A stretch of 38,666 bases of DNA. Origin: Candidatus Moraniibacteriota bacterium. GTDB taxonomy: Bacteria; Patescibacteriota; Minisyncoccia; Moranbacterales; UBA1568. The notes beneath the pieces were generated by a model. It had not been told where the DNA came from, did not search any database, and worked only from the letters and a program-made list of their open reading frames with translations. The stretch lies in NCBI GenBank assembly GCA_013334575.1, contig JAAXXG010000006.1:3185-41850 (forward strand). Direction: 5' to 3'. Below are positions 1 through 8,385 of the stretch, one piece after another. Position 1 is the stretch's first letter; each line of letters begins with the position of its first letter. The position numbers and the translations under genes were made by a program.

Positions 1-2
1 CT

Positions 3-254
3 ATCGAAAGCCAATTCGTTATGGAGGACATGCACAACTTCGGGGCGTATTACGATAAGACGCTCATGGCTTGGTACGAAAACTTCGAGCGGCACTGGCC
101 TGAACTGCGCGAAAAATATGGCGAGCGGTTCCACCGCATGTGGAACTATTACCTTCTTTCCTGTGCCGGGTCCTTCCGGGCGCGCAATATCCAGCTGTGG
201 CAGATCGTCCTCTCGAAGAAAGGTATTACCGGCGGATATGAGTCGGTCCGGTGA
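3..254 (+). CDS. cfa: Cyclopropane-fatty-acyl-phospholipid synthase, C-terminal fragment (5' end outside window)
   Basis: Open from the window edge; ends ...IESQFVMEDMHNFGAYYDKTLMAWYENFERHWPEL...FHRMWNYYLLSCAGSFRARNIQLWQIVLSK, the typical CFA synthase C-terminus. Confidence 0.9.
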   Translation: MESQFVMEDMHNFGAYYDKTLMAWYENFERHWPELREKYGERFHRMWNYYLLSCAGSFRARNIQLWQIVLSKKGITGGYESVR

Positions 255-265
255 CCGACATGCCC

Positions 266-306
266 GCCGGAAAACAAAGAACGCCCCGATGAGGGGCGTT
301 CTTTGT
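266..306. terminator. Bidirectional rho-independent terminator between convergent cfa and VKOR genes
   Basis: aaacaaagaacgccccgatgaggggcgttctttgtt: long GC stem flanked by A/T tracts. Confidence 0.8.
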
Positions 307-774
307 TCAGACGGACGGTTGTTCCGAAGGATGTTCCGGTCCCGTATCGTTTCCGAGGAACGAGAACGAGAGGCCGAAGATCGAGACAATGAAGGCGGTG
401 CACAGCAGGCAGAGCGGGCAGTATGCGTGGATCAGGAAGGTCTCGCGATAGATGACGATGCCGTTGAAGCCGATGCCGAGAGCCGAGAGGACGGCCAGGA
501 TACGGGCGGTCGATGAAGGACTCTTTCGGAGTCCGCGGATGGCGAGCGCGAACAGTATCGGATAGACGACAAGGGCGATCCAAGGGAAGGGGGCGCCGAA
601 GAACAGCGCGTACGGGCTTGAGAGGGCGTTCGAGCAGGACATGGTCGGGGAGAAATTGCATATGCTGCTCACCTCACCCGGACCGAAGTGGATGAGATAG
701 GCCTCGTAGCTCAGATAGGCCGCGTTGACGATACCGAGCGCGGCGAGAACGGCGATGACAAGAAATCGTTTCAT
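307..774 (-). CDS. Vitamin K epoxide reductase (VKOR) family membrane protein
   Basis: Four hydrophobic segments, conserved Cys pair (C38/C47 region) and CPLCLLC motif. Confidence 0.88.
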   Translation of the reverse strand: MKRFLVIAVLAALGIVNAAYLSYEAYLIHFGPGEVSSICNFSPTMSCSNALSSPYALFFGAPFPWIALVVYPILFALAIRGLRKSPSSTARILAVLSALGIGFNGIVIYRETFLIHAYCPLCLLCTAFIVSIFGLSFSFLGNDTGPEHPSEQPSV

Positions 775-902
775 AGGCGTTTTCGTGCGCCTATCATAGC
801 AGGAAGCGGATGGTATGGCTATGACGCCTCCCGGACTGTACAGGACGGTGGTTCCGTCCTATTATGAGCGGACTCCCGTTCCGGGACATTGCGGCACCGT
901 CT

Positions 903-3065
903 ATGAAAAACAGCGAACCCGTAAACGGTACCCGTCGGCCGTATCGCCGGATCGCGATCGAGGTCGCATCTGTGGTTGTTCTGGCGCTTTTCGCGTTAGC
1001 ACTGAGCCTTATCGGCGTGTTTCTGTTCGGAACGCCCGATCCGCGGACCCTGCCGGAATTGTCGCTCGCGCAGACGTCGTGTCTGTACGACCGTACCGGA
1101 ACGCACGAGCTGTACTGCCTTCACGGAGAGGAAAACCGGAAAGTGCTCGTGCACGGCGATATTCCGGATGTCGTCCGTCGAGCGACGGTCGCAGCCGAGG
1201 ACGAGTCGTTCTATCGGCATCACGGGATCGATGCCGCAGGGACGGTTCGGGCGCTTCTCGTGAACCTGAAGGCTGGAAAGATCGAACAGGGCGGCTCGAC
1301 CATCACGCAGCAGCTTGCGCGCAACGCCTACTATACCCGCGAGCGGACCGTGAAGCGGAAACTGCTCGAGAGTCTGATGGCGCTGAAGATAGAACTTTTC
1401 TTCTCGAAGGACGAGATTCTCGACATGTACCTCAACCGCGTGCCGTACGGAGCCAATGCGTACGGAATCGCCGCTGCCGCCGAGACCTATTTCGGTAAGC
1501 CGGCTGCGGATCTCACCCCGGACGAGGCCGCGCTCCTGGCCTCGCTCACCAAGGCTCCGAGCGCTTATTCTCCGTATGTCGCCTCGAAAGGTACGTCGCT
1601 GTCCCAGCGCGATACGGTCCTGTCGCGGATGGCCGAGGCCGGATATCTGACCGAGGAGGATCTTAAGGCCGCGAAATCCGCGGATACCGTTTCGAAGGTC
1701 CGGCCGTTCTTGCAACCGATCCAGGCGCCTCACTTCGTTTTCTACATATTGGAAGGCTTGGAGAAGACCTATGGGCGCGACGCGCTTGAGGCGGGAGGAT
1801 GGAAGATCCTGACGACGCTCGATTGGGAGAAACAGCGGTTGGCCGAACAATCCGTCAGGGAAGGGGTCGTGCGGAACCGTTCGGCGAATGCCTCGAACGC
1901 GGCGCTGACGGCTATCGATCCGAAGACGGGAGAAGTGCTTGCGATGGTAGGCAGTCGTGATTTTCATGACACGTCGATCGATGGCGAGGTGAACGTCGCG
2001 CTGCGGCCGAGACAGCCCGGATCGTCATTCAAACCGATCGTCTACGCGGCGGCATTCGAGAAGGGATTTCAGCCGGAAACGCTCCTGGTCGACAAGCCGA
2101 TCGATTTCGGACCGGACGGGACCGGGAAGGAGTACGTGCCGCAGAACTACGACGGTCAGTTCCGGGGAGTCCTCTCCATGCGGGAGACGCTCGCACAGTC
2201 CCTTAATGTTCCCGCGGTCGAGACACTCTATCTTGCCGGGATCGGTCGGACGATCGATTTCGCGCGACGTTTGGGAATTACCACGCTTGGAAATCCCGAT
2301 CGGTACGGACTCGCGCTCGTGCTCGGCGGCGGAGAGGTAAGGTTACTCGACATGGTGACCGCGTTCGGCGTCTTCGCGAGGGAAGGGGTCCGAGCCGAGA
2401 CGCACGGCGTACTGCGTATCATCGGTCCCGACGGCGCGCGCGTTGATGCCGACGGCCCGGCCCCGGCATCCGTGCTCGATCCGGAGGTGGCACGCAAGGT
2501 CGCCTCGATCATGTCGGACGACTCCGCCCGGGCGCCGGTTTTCGGCGCGCGCGGGCCGTTGACCCTTCCGGATCGGCCCGTCGCGGCCAAGACGGGGACG
2601 ACGCAGGATTTTCATGATGCCTGGACGGTCGGATATACGCCGTCCTTGGTGGCGGGTGTCTGGGTCGGCAACAACGATAACGCGCCGATGAAGGCGGGAT
2701 CCGACGGCGTGTATGTGGCCGCGCCCATCTGGCACGCATTCATGGCGGCTGCGACGTCCGGTGCGCCGGTCGAGGCTTTTACACCATATTCGAAGGTCGA
2801 GTCCGACAAGTTGCTGCTTACCGGTCTTCGGGACGAGAGTGCCATCGAATATTTCGATCTTCATAGTGGAAAGAAACTGTCTCCGGAAAAGGCGGCGAAG
2901 AAGGATCCTTCCCGGGTCCGCGTGTCGTATGGTGACGGCGGGAAGTGCATCCTCTCGTACGTGAACAAGGACGACCCGCTCGGCCCGACGCCACCGGACC
3001 TGTCCGACCCCATGATCCCACGCTGGGAGGCTCCGGCACCGGAAGATTTTTCGAAGGGGGAATAA
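903..3065 (+). CDS. Penicillin-binding protein 1A-type transglycosylase/transpeptidase (start 864 also possible)
   Basis: N-terminal TM; GT51 motifs EDESFYRHHGID, GGSTITQQLARN, KRKLLESLMALKIE; transpeptidase motifs RQPGSSFKPIVYAAAFE, KTGTTQDFHDAW. Confidence 0.93.
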   Translation: MKNSEPVNGTRRPYRRIAIEVASVVVLALFALALSLIGVFLFGTPDPRTLPELSLAQTSCLYDRTGTHELYCLHGEENRKVLVHGDIPDVVRRATVAAEDESFYRHHGIDAAGTVRALLVNLKAGKIEQGGSTITQQLARNAYYTRERTVKRKLLESLMALKIELFFSKDEILDMYLNRVPYGANAYGIAAAAETYFGKPAADLTPDEAALLASLTKAPSAYSPYVASKGTSLSQRDTVLSRMAEAGYLTEEDLKAAKSADTVSKVRPFLQPIQAPHFVFYILEGLEKTYGRDALEAGGWKILTTLDWEKQRLAEQSVREGVVRNRSANASNAALTAIDPKTGEVLAMVGSRDFHDTSIDGEVNVALRPRQPGSSFKPIVYAAAFEKGFQPETLLVDKPIDFGPDGTGKEYVPQNYDGQFRGVLSMRETLAQSLNVPAVETLYLAGIGRTIDFARRLGITTLGNPDRYGLALVLGGGEVRLLDMVTAFGVFAREGVRAETHGVLRIIGPDGARVDADGPAPASVLDPEVARKVASIMSDDSARAPVFGARGPLTLPDRPVAAKTGTTQDFHDAWTVGYTPSLVAGVWVGNNDNAPMKAGSDGVYVAAPIWHAFMAAATSGAPVEAFTPYSKVESDKLLLTGLRDESAIEYFDLHSGKKLSPEKAAKKDPSRVRVSYGDGGKCILSYVNKDDPLGPTPPDLSDPMIPRWEAPAPEDFSKGE
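2996..3046 (+). repeat. 51-bp direct repeat, copy 1 (inside PBP1A C-terminal codons)
   Basis: ggacctgtccgaccccatgatcccacgctgggaggctccggcaccggaaga, identical to 4952-5002. Confidence 0.95.
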
Positions 3066-3087
3066 GAAGAAACGAGATATTCCATAG

Positions 3088-3124
3088 GAAAAGGCCGGAT
3101 GCGTTGCACCTCCGGCCTTTTTTG
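3088..3124. terminator. Rho-independent terminator after PBP1A
   Basis: aaaaggccggatgcgttgcacctccggccttttttgg. Confidence 0.8.
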
Positions 3125-3127
3125 GTT

Positions 3128-4003
3128 TCAGGATCCTTCATGCGGGAACTGCCCCCGTGCTACCAGGTTGATCGAAGGGAAGTGTGCTTGCGACGAGAGC
3201 GCGAGGACGATTGCGTCTGCGACCGTTGACGGAGGGGCGAATCCCGTATCTTTTCGACCGTATCCACGGCATATCTCGCGGACCGATTCCTGAACACCCG
3301 GTGCGTCGTAGAGGCCGGTATCGATGGCTCCGGGACGGATGTCCGTTACGAAGATATTTTCCGGAGCGAGTTCGAGCATCGCCGCGTTCGCAAATCGACC
3401 GAGAGCTCCTTTCGAGGCGTTGTGAACACTGCCTCGAACGACGCCGCGTATGGCGGACATTGACGATATGATACAGATCCGGGTCTCTGCCTGCTTTCGG
3501 AATCTCGGCAGGAGCGATTGAAGCAGTATAATCGTATTCGGTACGACCGATAGCTCCGCTTCGATAAGAATTCGCGGGACGGATGAGATAGGCAGGTATG
3601 GGTTGTCGTTTGGGATGCATACCGATCCGGCACCGAGTCCGACCGACTGGACCCAGTAGAGCGGAAGATTATCCGGAATTTTTTCGGTAAGAGCGTGAAT
3701 CTGATCGGTGTCGCCAAGGTCGACGGGGGAAACGGCAATGTCCGCATTCGGGACGAGCGATAGGATCCATCGCGCAATGGCATCGAGTTTCTCTTTTGAC
3801 CTTGAGACGATATGGACTGACGCGCCGGCCCGTGCGCAGGCAAGCGCGGTGGCTGCTCCGACGTTCGCCTTGTACTCCGATCCGTCGTTCTCGACAATCG
3901 AAAGGTGGGTCGGTGTTCCGGTGATGGTGTCGTGGAAGATGTGACGGACGAGCTTCATGCCGACGCCGGTTACGAGTACGCGGATTCCTGTCAGTGTGTT
4001 CAT
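3128..4003 (-). CDS. Atypical short-chain dehydrogenase/reductase (SDR)
   Basis: VTGVG...NVGAATALACARAGASVHIVSRS, ISSMSAIRGVVRGSVHNASKGALGRFANAAMLELAP, RPGAIDTGLY; AGGAG ahead of the start codon. Confidence 0.82.
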   Translation of the reverse strand: MNTLTGIRVLVTGVGMKLVRHIFHDTITGTPTHLSIVENDGSEYKANVGAATALACARAGASVHIVSRSKEKLDAIARWILSLVPNADIAVSPVDLGDTDQIHALTEKIPDNLPLYWVQSVGLGAGSVCIPNDNPYLPISSVPRILIEAELSVVPNTIILLQSLLPRFRKQAETRICIISSMSAIRGVVRGSVHNASKGALGRFANAAMLELAPENIFVTDIRPGAIDTGLYDAPGVQESVREICRGYGRKDTGFAPPSTVADAIVLALSSQAHFPSINLVARGQFPHEGS

Positions 4004-4162
4004 GAGAGTATCTCCTGGTTTTTATTGGAAAGGGACCGATTATTCTAGTTCTTCGAATTAGTATCGTCAACAAAAGTGACTAGTAAACAATAGTGCTGAT
4101 ATATGGTAATGACAATTATCTTTATTAAAAGCCATTTACAAGAGATAAATCATTTGATATAT

Positions 4163-4182
4163 TGTCGTCAGAAATATCGACA
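4163..4182 (+). promoter_or_regulatory. Putative TrmB-like regulator operator, site 1
   Basis: TGTCGTCAGAAATATCGACA; TGTCG/CGACA dyad; near-identical sites upstream of the two paralogous regulators. Confidence 0.65.
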
Positions 4183-4195
4183 TTATACGGATCAT

Positions 4196-4936
4196 ATGCA
4201 GGAGCGGGAAATCAGAAGGGTGTTAAAGGGGTGTGGTTTGGACGAAAAGGAAGCGGCGCTTTATCTTGCGGCGCTCAATCTTGGAGAGGCGGGAATGTCG
4301 GAACTTGCGGCGGAAGCCGGCTTGAAGCGCGGTACCGCCTATCTGATCTTCGAGTCGCTCGAGAGGAAGGGGCTCATGGGGAGTTTTAGGATGCGTTCCG
4401 GATTGCGTTTTGTCGCGACGGAGCCGGAGGCGATACTTTCCGGGGCGGAACATCGTCTGAACGAATTGCGGGGAATCATGCCGGAACTGATCGCTCTCTC
4501 GAAGAAGGATGAGGATGAGCCGAGAGTGACCTTCTATCGCGGCGAGGCCGGTTATATCGCTGCCATAGGGGATTCGCTTCGGAAACCGGGTTCGGTTCTT
4601 CGGCATGTCGGATCCATCACGGAAGCGCATCTGGTCTATGGGGATTACGATACGTCGGTTTATGTTCCGGAGCGGATAAGGAAGAATATCTCTATCCGTT
4701 GCCTGTACACCGCTGACACGTCGCGTGCCATTCGCGAACGGGACCATGTCTCGGAGCGCCGAGAGATCAAGTATCTTCCCGCGGGGTATCCGCTAAAGAC
4801 GGCTATGCTTATCTATGACGGTCATGTCGTCATTACCGGGGCCGCGAAGGAGCTCGTGACGGTTGTCATCGAGAGTCCCGCACTTGCCGAGAGCGAGCGG
4901 CTCAGATTCGATCTTCTGTGGTCGTTACTTCCGTGA
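4196..4936 (+). CDS. TrmB-like (sugar-specific family) HTH transcriptional regulator, paralogue 1
   Basis: N-terminal wHTH LKGCGLDEKEAALYLAALNLGEAGMSELAAEAGLKRGTAYLIFESLERKGL; alignable by eye to 7459-8196 and 9045-9770. Confidence 0.82.
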   Translation: MQEREIRRVLKGCGLDEKEAALYLAALNLGEAGMSELAAEAGLKRGTAYLIFESLERKGLMGSFRMRSGLRFVATEPEAILSGAEHRLNELRGIMPELIALSKKDEDEPRVTFYRGEAGYIAAIGDSLRKPGSVLRHVGSITEAHLVYGDYDTSVYVPERIRKNISIRCLYTADTSRAIRERDHVSERREIKYLPAGYPLKTAMLIYDGHVVITGAAKELVTVVIESPALAESERLRFDLLWSLLP

Positions 4937-4951
4937 TGGAAGGTGTATCGG

Positions 4952-5002
4952 GGACCTGTCCGACCCCATGATCCCACGCTGGGAGGCTCCGGCACCGGAA
5001 GA
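4952..5002 (+). repeat. 51-bp direct repeat, copy 2
   Basis: Identical to 2996-3046. Confidence 0.95.
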
Positions 5003-5022
5003 ACAGGCGAAAAAGCCGTAAG
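4954..5022 (+). pseudogene. Orphan PBP1A C-terminal tail remnant
   Basis: Same reading phase as PBP1A: D-L-S-D-P-M-I-P-R-W-E-A-P-A-P-E-E-Q-A-K-K-P-stop, with an alternative tail to ...EDFSKGE-stop of the intact gene. Confidence 0.7.
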
Positions 5023-5181
5023 GCGGGATCCCATGGCGCCGGAGTTCGGAAAGATGTATGGTGTCCGTATGATCGGTCCCGTTCTTCGCGTGACGGAAGA
5101 TGCGGAAGTTCCGTCTTTGTTGATTGTCATAATCGGGAGCGTTTCGGGAATCCGTTCCCGATCCGATTCCCGCACAATCGT

Positions 5182-5361
5182 ATGAAGAAGACGCTTATCC
5201 GCGGGGTGGACAAGGAGAGGGAGGCACAGGAACATTTTCACCTTACCCGGCCGCCGCGACTCGAGGGAAAGGTGAAGAACGCGATGATGAATCCGAAGCG
5301 GAAGAAGCCGGTAAAGACGGACCGGAAGGGTGAGGCGGGGAGTGGCCTGGAAGGGGAATAG
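5182..5361 (+). CDS. Small basic hypothetical protein (59 aa)
   Basis: Manual ORF below the track cutoff: MKKTLIRGVDKEREAQEHFHLTRPPRLEGKVKNAMMNPKRKKPVKTDRKGEAGSGLEGE. Confidence 0.35.
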   Translation: MKKTLIRGVDKEREAQEHFHLTRPPRLEGKVKNAMMNPKRKKPVKTDRKGEAGSGLEGE

Positions 5362-5393
5362 GTGTCGCGAACGCCTTATTTCGGAAGAGTCGT

Positions 5394-5846
5394 ATGTTCG
5401 AGATAAGATCCGATTTCATGCGGTTTCAGCGAATCGCCAGGTTCGTCGTACTTTCGTTTTCGTTGAACCTTGTCTGGGAGATGTCTCAGTCATTTCTGTA
5501 TGCGCCGCATTTTTCGGGCTCCTTAGAGTTTATCCGTATACATGTCGTGGCCGCGTCCGTCGACGTCGCGTTCCTTTCTTTCATCGTGTGGATCGGATGT
5601 GCCGTTTCCGGAATGCGCCTTGGAAACGGCCTGATTCGCATGGCCGCGACTGCCCTGGTCGGATTCACGGTCGCGGTCGTCATCGAACGTGTCGCATTGG
5701 CGGCAGGGATGTGGTCATACGGCATATACATGCCTCTTTTGCCGTTTTTCGGCGTCGGCCTGGCACCGATCCTGCAGATGACCGTCATCCCCGCTATCCT
5801 GTCCCGGGTGTGGTTCGGGGTGGAACGGGATTCCGCATCGGTTTGA
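5394..5846 (+). CDS. Hypothetical integral membrane protein
   Basis: About four hydrophobic helices; SLNLVWEMSQSFLYAPHF...GMWSYGIYMPLLPFFGVGLAPILQM. Confidence 0.7.
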   Translation: MFEIRSDFMRFQRIARFVVLSFSLNLVWEMSQSFLYAPHFSGSLEFIRIHVVAASVDVAFLSFIVWIGCAVSGMRLGNGLIRMAATALVGFTVAVVIERVALAAGMWSYGIYMPLLPFFGVGLAPILQMTVIPAILSRVWFGVERDSASV

Positions 5847-5933
5847 CGGGGGCATAGCTTTCCGATACCATCGGACCCGGTTAGGGGAGTATCTGAACAA
5901 TCAACTGTAAATAACCTGGAGGAGGGTATTGCC

Positions 5934-6284
5934 ATGGAAGGAGGCAGGTATTTCGGGAAGTGTGAAGTGGAAGTCGTCGTCGTTCGTACGGATAATGCGA
6001 CGGGCGCGAATACGGTCGTTATCCGGATCAAAGGATGCGAATGCTCCATGCTTGAGTTTTTCTCCGCGGACCATTCTTCGGCTTGTGATCTGCATATGTA
6101 TGTGGGCCGGGTCTGGCTCGCTAGCATAGAGGTGATCATGTCGCCGGAGGCACTTCCTTCAGTGCTGTCGGAGGTGAGACTGCTTTTTGAAGGGGGTGGT
6201 CCGATGAGAATGGTGTCCGACCGGCAGCTGGCGGAATCGATCGTTCGCGCGTCATCCGGACTCCGTGTATCGGAGGAGGTGTGA
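5934..6284 (+). CDS. Hypothetical protein (116 aa)
   Basis: Strong SD (ggaggaggg) ahead of ATG; overlaps/adjoins next ORF. Confidence 0.6.
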   Translation: MEGGRYFGKCEVEVVVVRTDNATGANTVVIRIKGCECSMLEFFSADHSSACDLHMYVGRVWLASIEVIMSPEALPSVLSEVRLLFEGGGPMRMVSDRQLAESIVRASSGLRVSEEV

Positions 6285-6285
6285 T

Positions 6286-6873
6286 GTGAAGATCAATCTA
6301 GCGGTCACGAAGCGAAGCCGAGCGGAAGAAGCGCTCTGTACCTTCGTCGGACTGATAAGGTCGCGGAAGCTGCTTTCGTCCGATGAACATGAATTTCTGC
6401 CGAACGAGTTCGGAGCGATCCATATCCTTCGCTTCCTGATGGACGATATCGCACGAGTCGCGGCATTTTTCGCGGAGTCGGAGTCAATGGTAGGAGGCGG
6501 ATATATCGGATCCGCGGTGGGGTATTTCCGCAGGAAGTCGGGGTTGTTTACCAGAACGGAACTGAGAGAGGTGTCGAAAGATCTCCTGCGCGAAGCATGT
6601 CGGGCCGGATCATTCCTTCATCTCGATCCGTTCGGTTCCGCATATCCCTGGACCGAGCCGTATTTGAAGGAGGGACCGCTTCGGGAAGAGTTGCGAAACA
6701 TCGCAAAGCAGGAAGGCGCCCGTGTCCGATTAGTGAAGAAGACGCGGCATTTCGGGACGTATGCGCTTATCGTGCGGATCCACTCCGAACGGGGAAACCG
6801 GTCGCTCGATATCCCGTTCCGGAAGATCGGAAAGTGGTATTTCCCATCCGCGGGGCAGTGGAACGTGAGATGA
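6286..6873 (+). CDS. Hypothetical protein (about 195 aa), probable GTG start
   Basis: GGAGGAG upstream of GTG; VKINLAVTKRSRAEEALCTFVGLIRSRKLL...; coupled to the preceding ORF. Confidence 0.6.
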   Translation: MKINLAVTKRSRAEEALCTFVGLIRSRKLLSSDEHEFLPNEFGAIHILRFLMDDIARVAAFFAESESMVGGGYIGSAVGYFRRKSGLFTRTELREVSKDLLREACRAGSFLHLDPFGSAYPWTEPYLKEGPLREELRNIAKQEGARVRLVKKTRHFGTYALIVRIHSERGNRSLDIPFRKIGKWYFPSAGQWNVR

Positions 6874-7119
6874 AAAAGCGGTATGAGTCGTAACGACACA
6901 TGCCGCTTTTCCGTTTCCTGCGCTTTTGAAAGATCCCATTTCCGCCGGAAGTTGTGGAAAAACGGGGTTTGGCGTATCATGGACCGGTAACGGCAAGCAA
7001 TCATGCGGGTTTCCCGCGCCGGCGACGTCGGAAGCCGCGTGATACCTGCCGTTTGATAATAAACCGGTAACGGATGTTCCGTTCCCGATCCGGATTCCGG
7101 ATCGTACGGCGATAAAGGT

Positions 7120-7401
7120 ATGGCGAAGATGACGAAGTCGCAGCTCATGACGGTCGTGGCCGAGAAGTCCGGCCTTACGAAGAAGGAAGTGGTCGCGGTC
7201 GTCGAGGCGATCACCGCGGTCGCGTACAAGGAGGTCAAGAAGAACGGGGAGTTCGTGCTCCCGGGCTTCGGAAAGATGGTGAAGACGAAGCGCAAGGCTC
7301 GCATGGGCGTGAACCCGGCGACCGGCGAGAAAATCAAGATCGCGGCCAAGACCGTGGTCAAGTTCCGCCTCGCGAAGGCCGCGAAGGACGCGGTCCTCTA
7401 A
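7120..7401 (+). CDS. hup: HU-family DNA-binding protein
   Basis: MTKSQLMTVVAEKSGLTKKEVVAVVEAI...GEFVLPGFGKMVKTKRKARMGVNPATGEKIKIAAKTVVKFRLAKAAKDAV. Confidence 0.95.
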   Translation: MAKMTKSQLMTVVAEKSGLTKKEVVAVVEAITAVAYKEVKKNGEFVLPGFGKMVKTKRKARMGVNPATGEKIKIAAKTVVKFRLAKAAKDAVL

Positions 7402-7423
7402 GGTATCAGAAACGATTCGCCGT

Positions 7424-7455
7424 CACGAAAAACCCCGCGAAAGCGGGGTTTCGTG
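7424..7455. terminator. Bidirectional terminator between hup and TrmB-like paralogue 2
   Basis: cacgaaaaaccccgcgaaagcggggtttcgtg. Confidence 0.85.
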
Positions 7456-7458
7456 TAT

Positions 7459-8196
7459 CTATTCGAGATCCTTTCCCGCATCCCAGACGAAGTCAAAGAT
7501 GGGTCGAAGCGATCGGGCGAGCTTCTCTGATTCGATGAGGACGAGGAATGGAACGTCCTGAAGAGAAGATATGGAAATCTTATTTTCCGTTATGACGATG
7601 TCCGTGTCGAAGGGGCGAGGAAACATCCGCACCGTCTGCCCGACATCTTGGAGCTGTTTTCCGTATGCTATATCCGTTAGAGATTCGGGGATCATGTGCC
7701 GGACATTCGCGGTGTAGTGGCGTTTTTCGTATCCGGAAATCCAACGGCTAACGGTTCCGGGAAAGTTGCGTTCGATTTCGGCATAAGAGGATATGCAGAA
7801 CGATTCTTTCGCGTAGTTGAGGCTTTCGTAGACGTTGAGTATGCCGTCCCGGTCGGCAATATAGTGAATTTTAGGTGCGGCTCCGCCCTTGTTTCCCATT
7901 GTCTGCAGATAGGGGATCATGTCGGCAAAATTCCTCAAATCGGTTTTTTTTCTGATCAGGATGACGGAGGGATCGACAGCCTGATATTGGCGGACTTTTT
8001 TTCCGGGAGAAAGCGTTATCAGGCCTTTTTCCGCAAGTTCTTCCAGAATAAGGTAGGCGGTCGGCCGCTTGATGCCGGAACGCTTCGCGACGGACGTGGC
8101 GCCTGTTTTTCCGGATTCTAGGAGGGCAAGATAAATCAGGGCTTCCTTTTCAGAAAAACCGACCGATAAGAGAAGTTTAGAGAGGTCCGTATCCAT
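7459..8196 (-). CDS. TrmB-like HTH transcriptional regulator, paralogue 2
   Basis: MDTDLSKLLLSVGFSEKEALIYLALLESGKTGATSVAKRSGIKRPTAYLILEELAEKGLI. Confidence 0.82.
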   Translation of the reverse strand: MDTDLSKLLLSVGFSEKEALIYLALLESGKTGATSVAKRSGIKRPTAYLILEELAEKGLITLSPGKKVRQYQAVDPSVILIRKKTDLRNFADMIPYLQTMGNKGGAAPKIHYIADRDGILNVYESLNYAKESFCISSYAEIERNFPGTVSRWISGYEKRHYTANVRHMIPESLTDIAYGKQLQDVGQTVRMFPRPFDTDIVITENKISISSLQDVPFLVLIESEKLARSLRPIFDFVWDAGKDLE

Positions 8197-8225
8197 GCTT
8201 CTATGGTAACATTTCCAGAATAAAA

Positions 8226-8245
8226 AGTCAATAATTCTGACGACA
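8226..8245 (-). promoter_or_regulatory. Putative TrmB-like regulator operator, site 2
   Basis: Minus strand TGTCGTCAGAATTATTGACT, 17/20 identical to site 1. Confidence 0.6.
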
Positions 8246-8300
8246 TAATAAATACGTTGCTTTATTAAAGCATAAAATAATAGTATTAATAGCAATATTA

Positions 8301-8329
8301 TGGACACGAATGAAAAATCTTGCTATGAT
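8301..8329 (+). promoter_or_regulatory. Putative sigma-70 promoter for 8386-8904 (TGGACA-N17-TATGAT)
   Basis: tggaca cgaatgaaaaatcttgc tatgat, with a perfect palindrome just downstream. Confidence 0.6.
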
Positions 8330-8334
8330 ATCCG

Positions 8335-8351
8335 GTTATCGAATCGATAAC
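8335..8351. promoter_or_regulatory. Perfect 8-1-8 palindrome at the expected transcription start (candidate operator)
   Basis: GTTATCGA A TCGATAAC. Confidence 0.5.
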
Positions 8352-8385
8352 ATGTTCATTTTCAACCATACTATCGGAGGCTATC

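Noticed and set aside
6983-7073. Direct repeat accggtaacgg upstream of hup
   Set aside because: Only 11 nt, two copies 80 nt apart; too weak to call a regulatory element.
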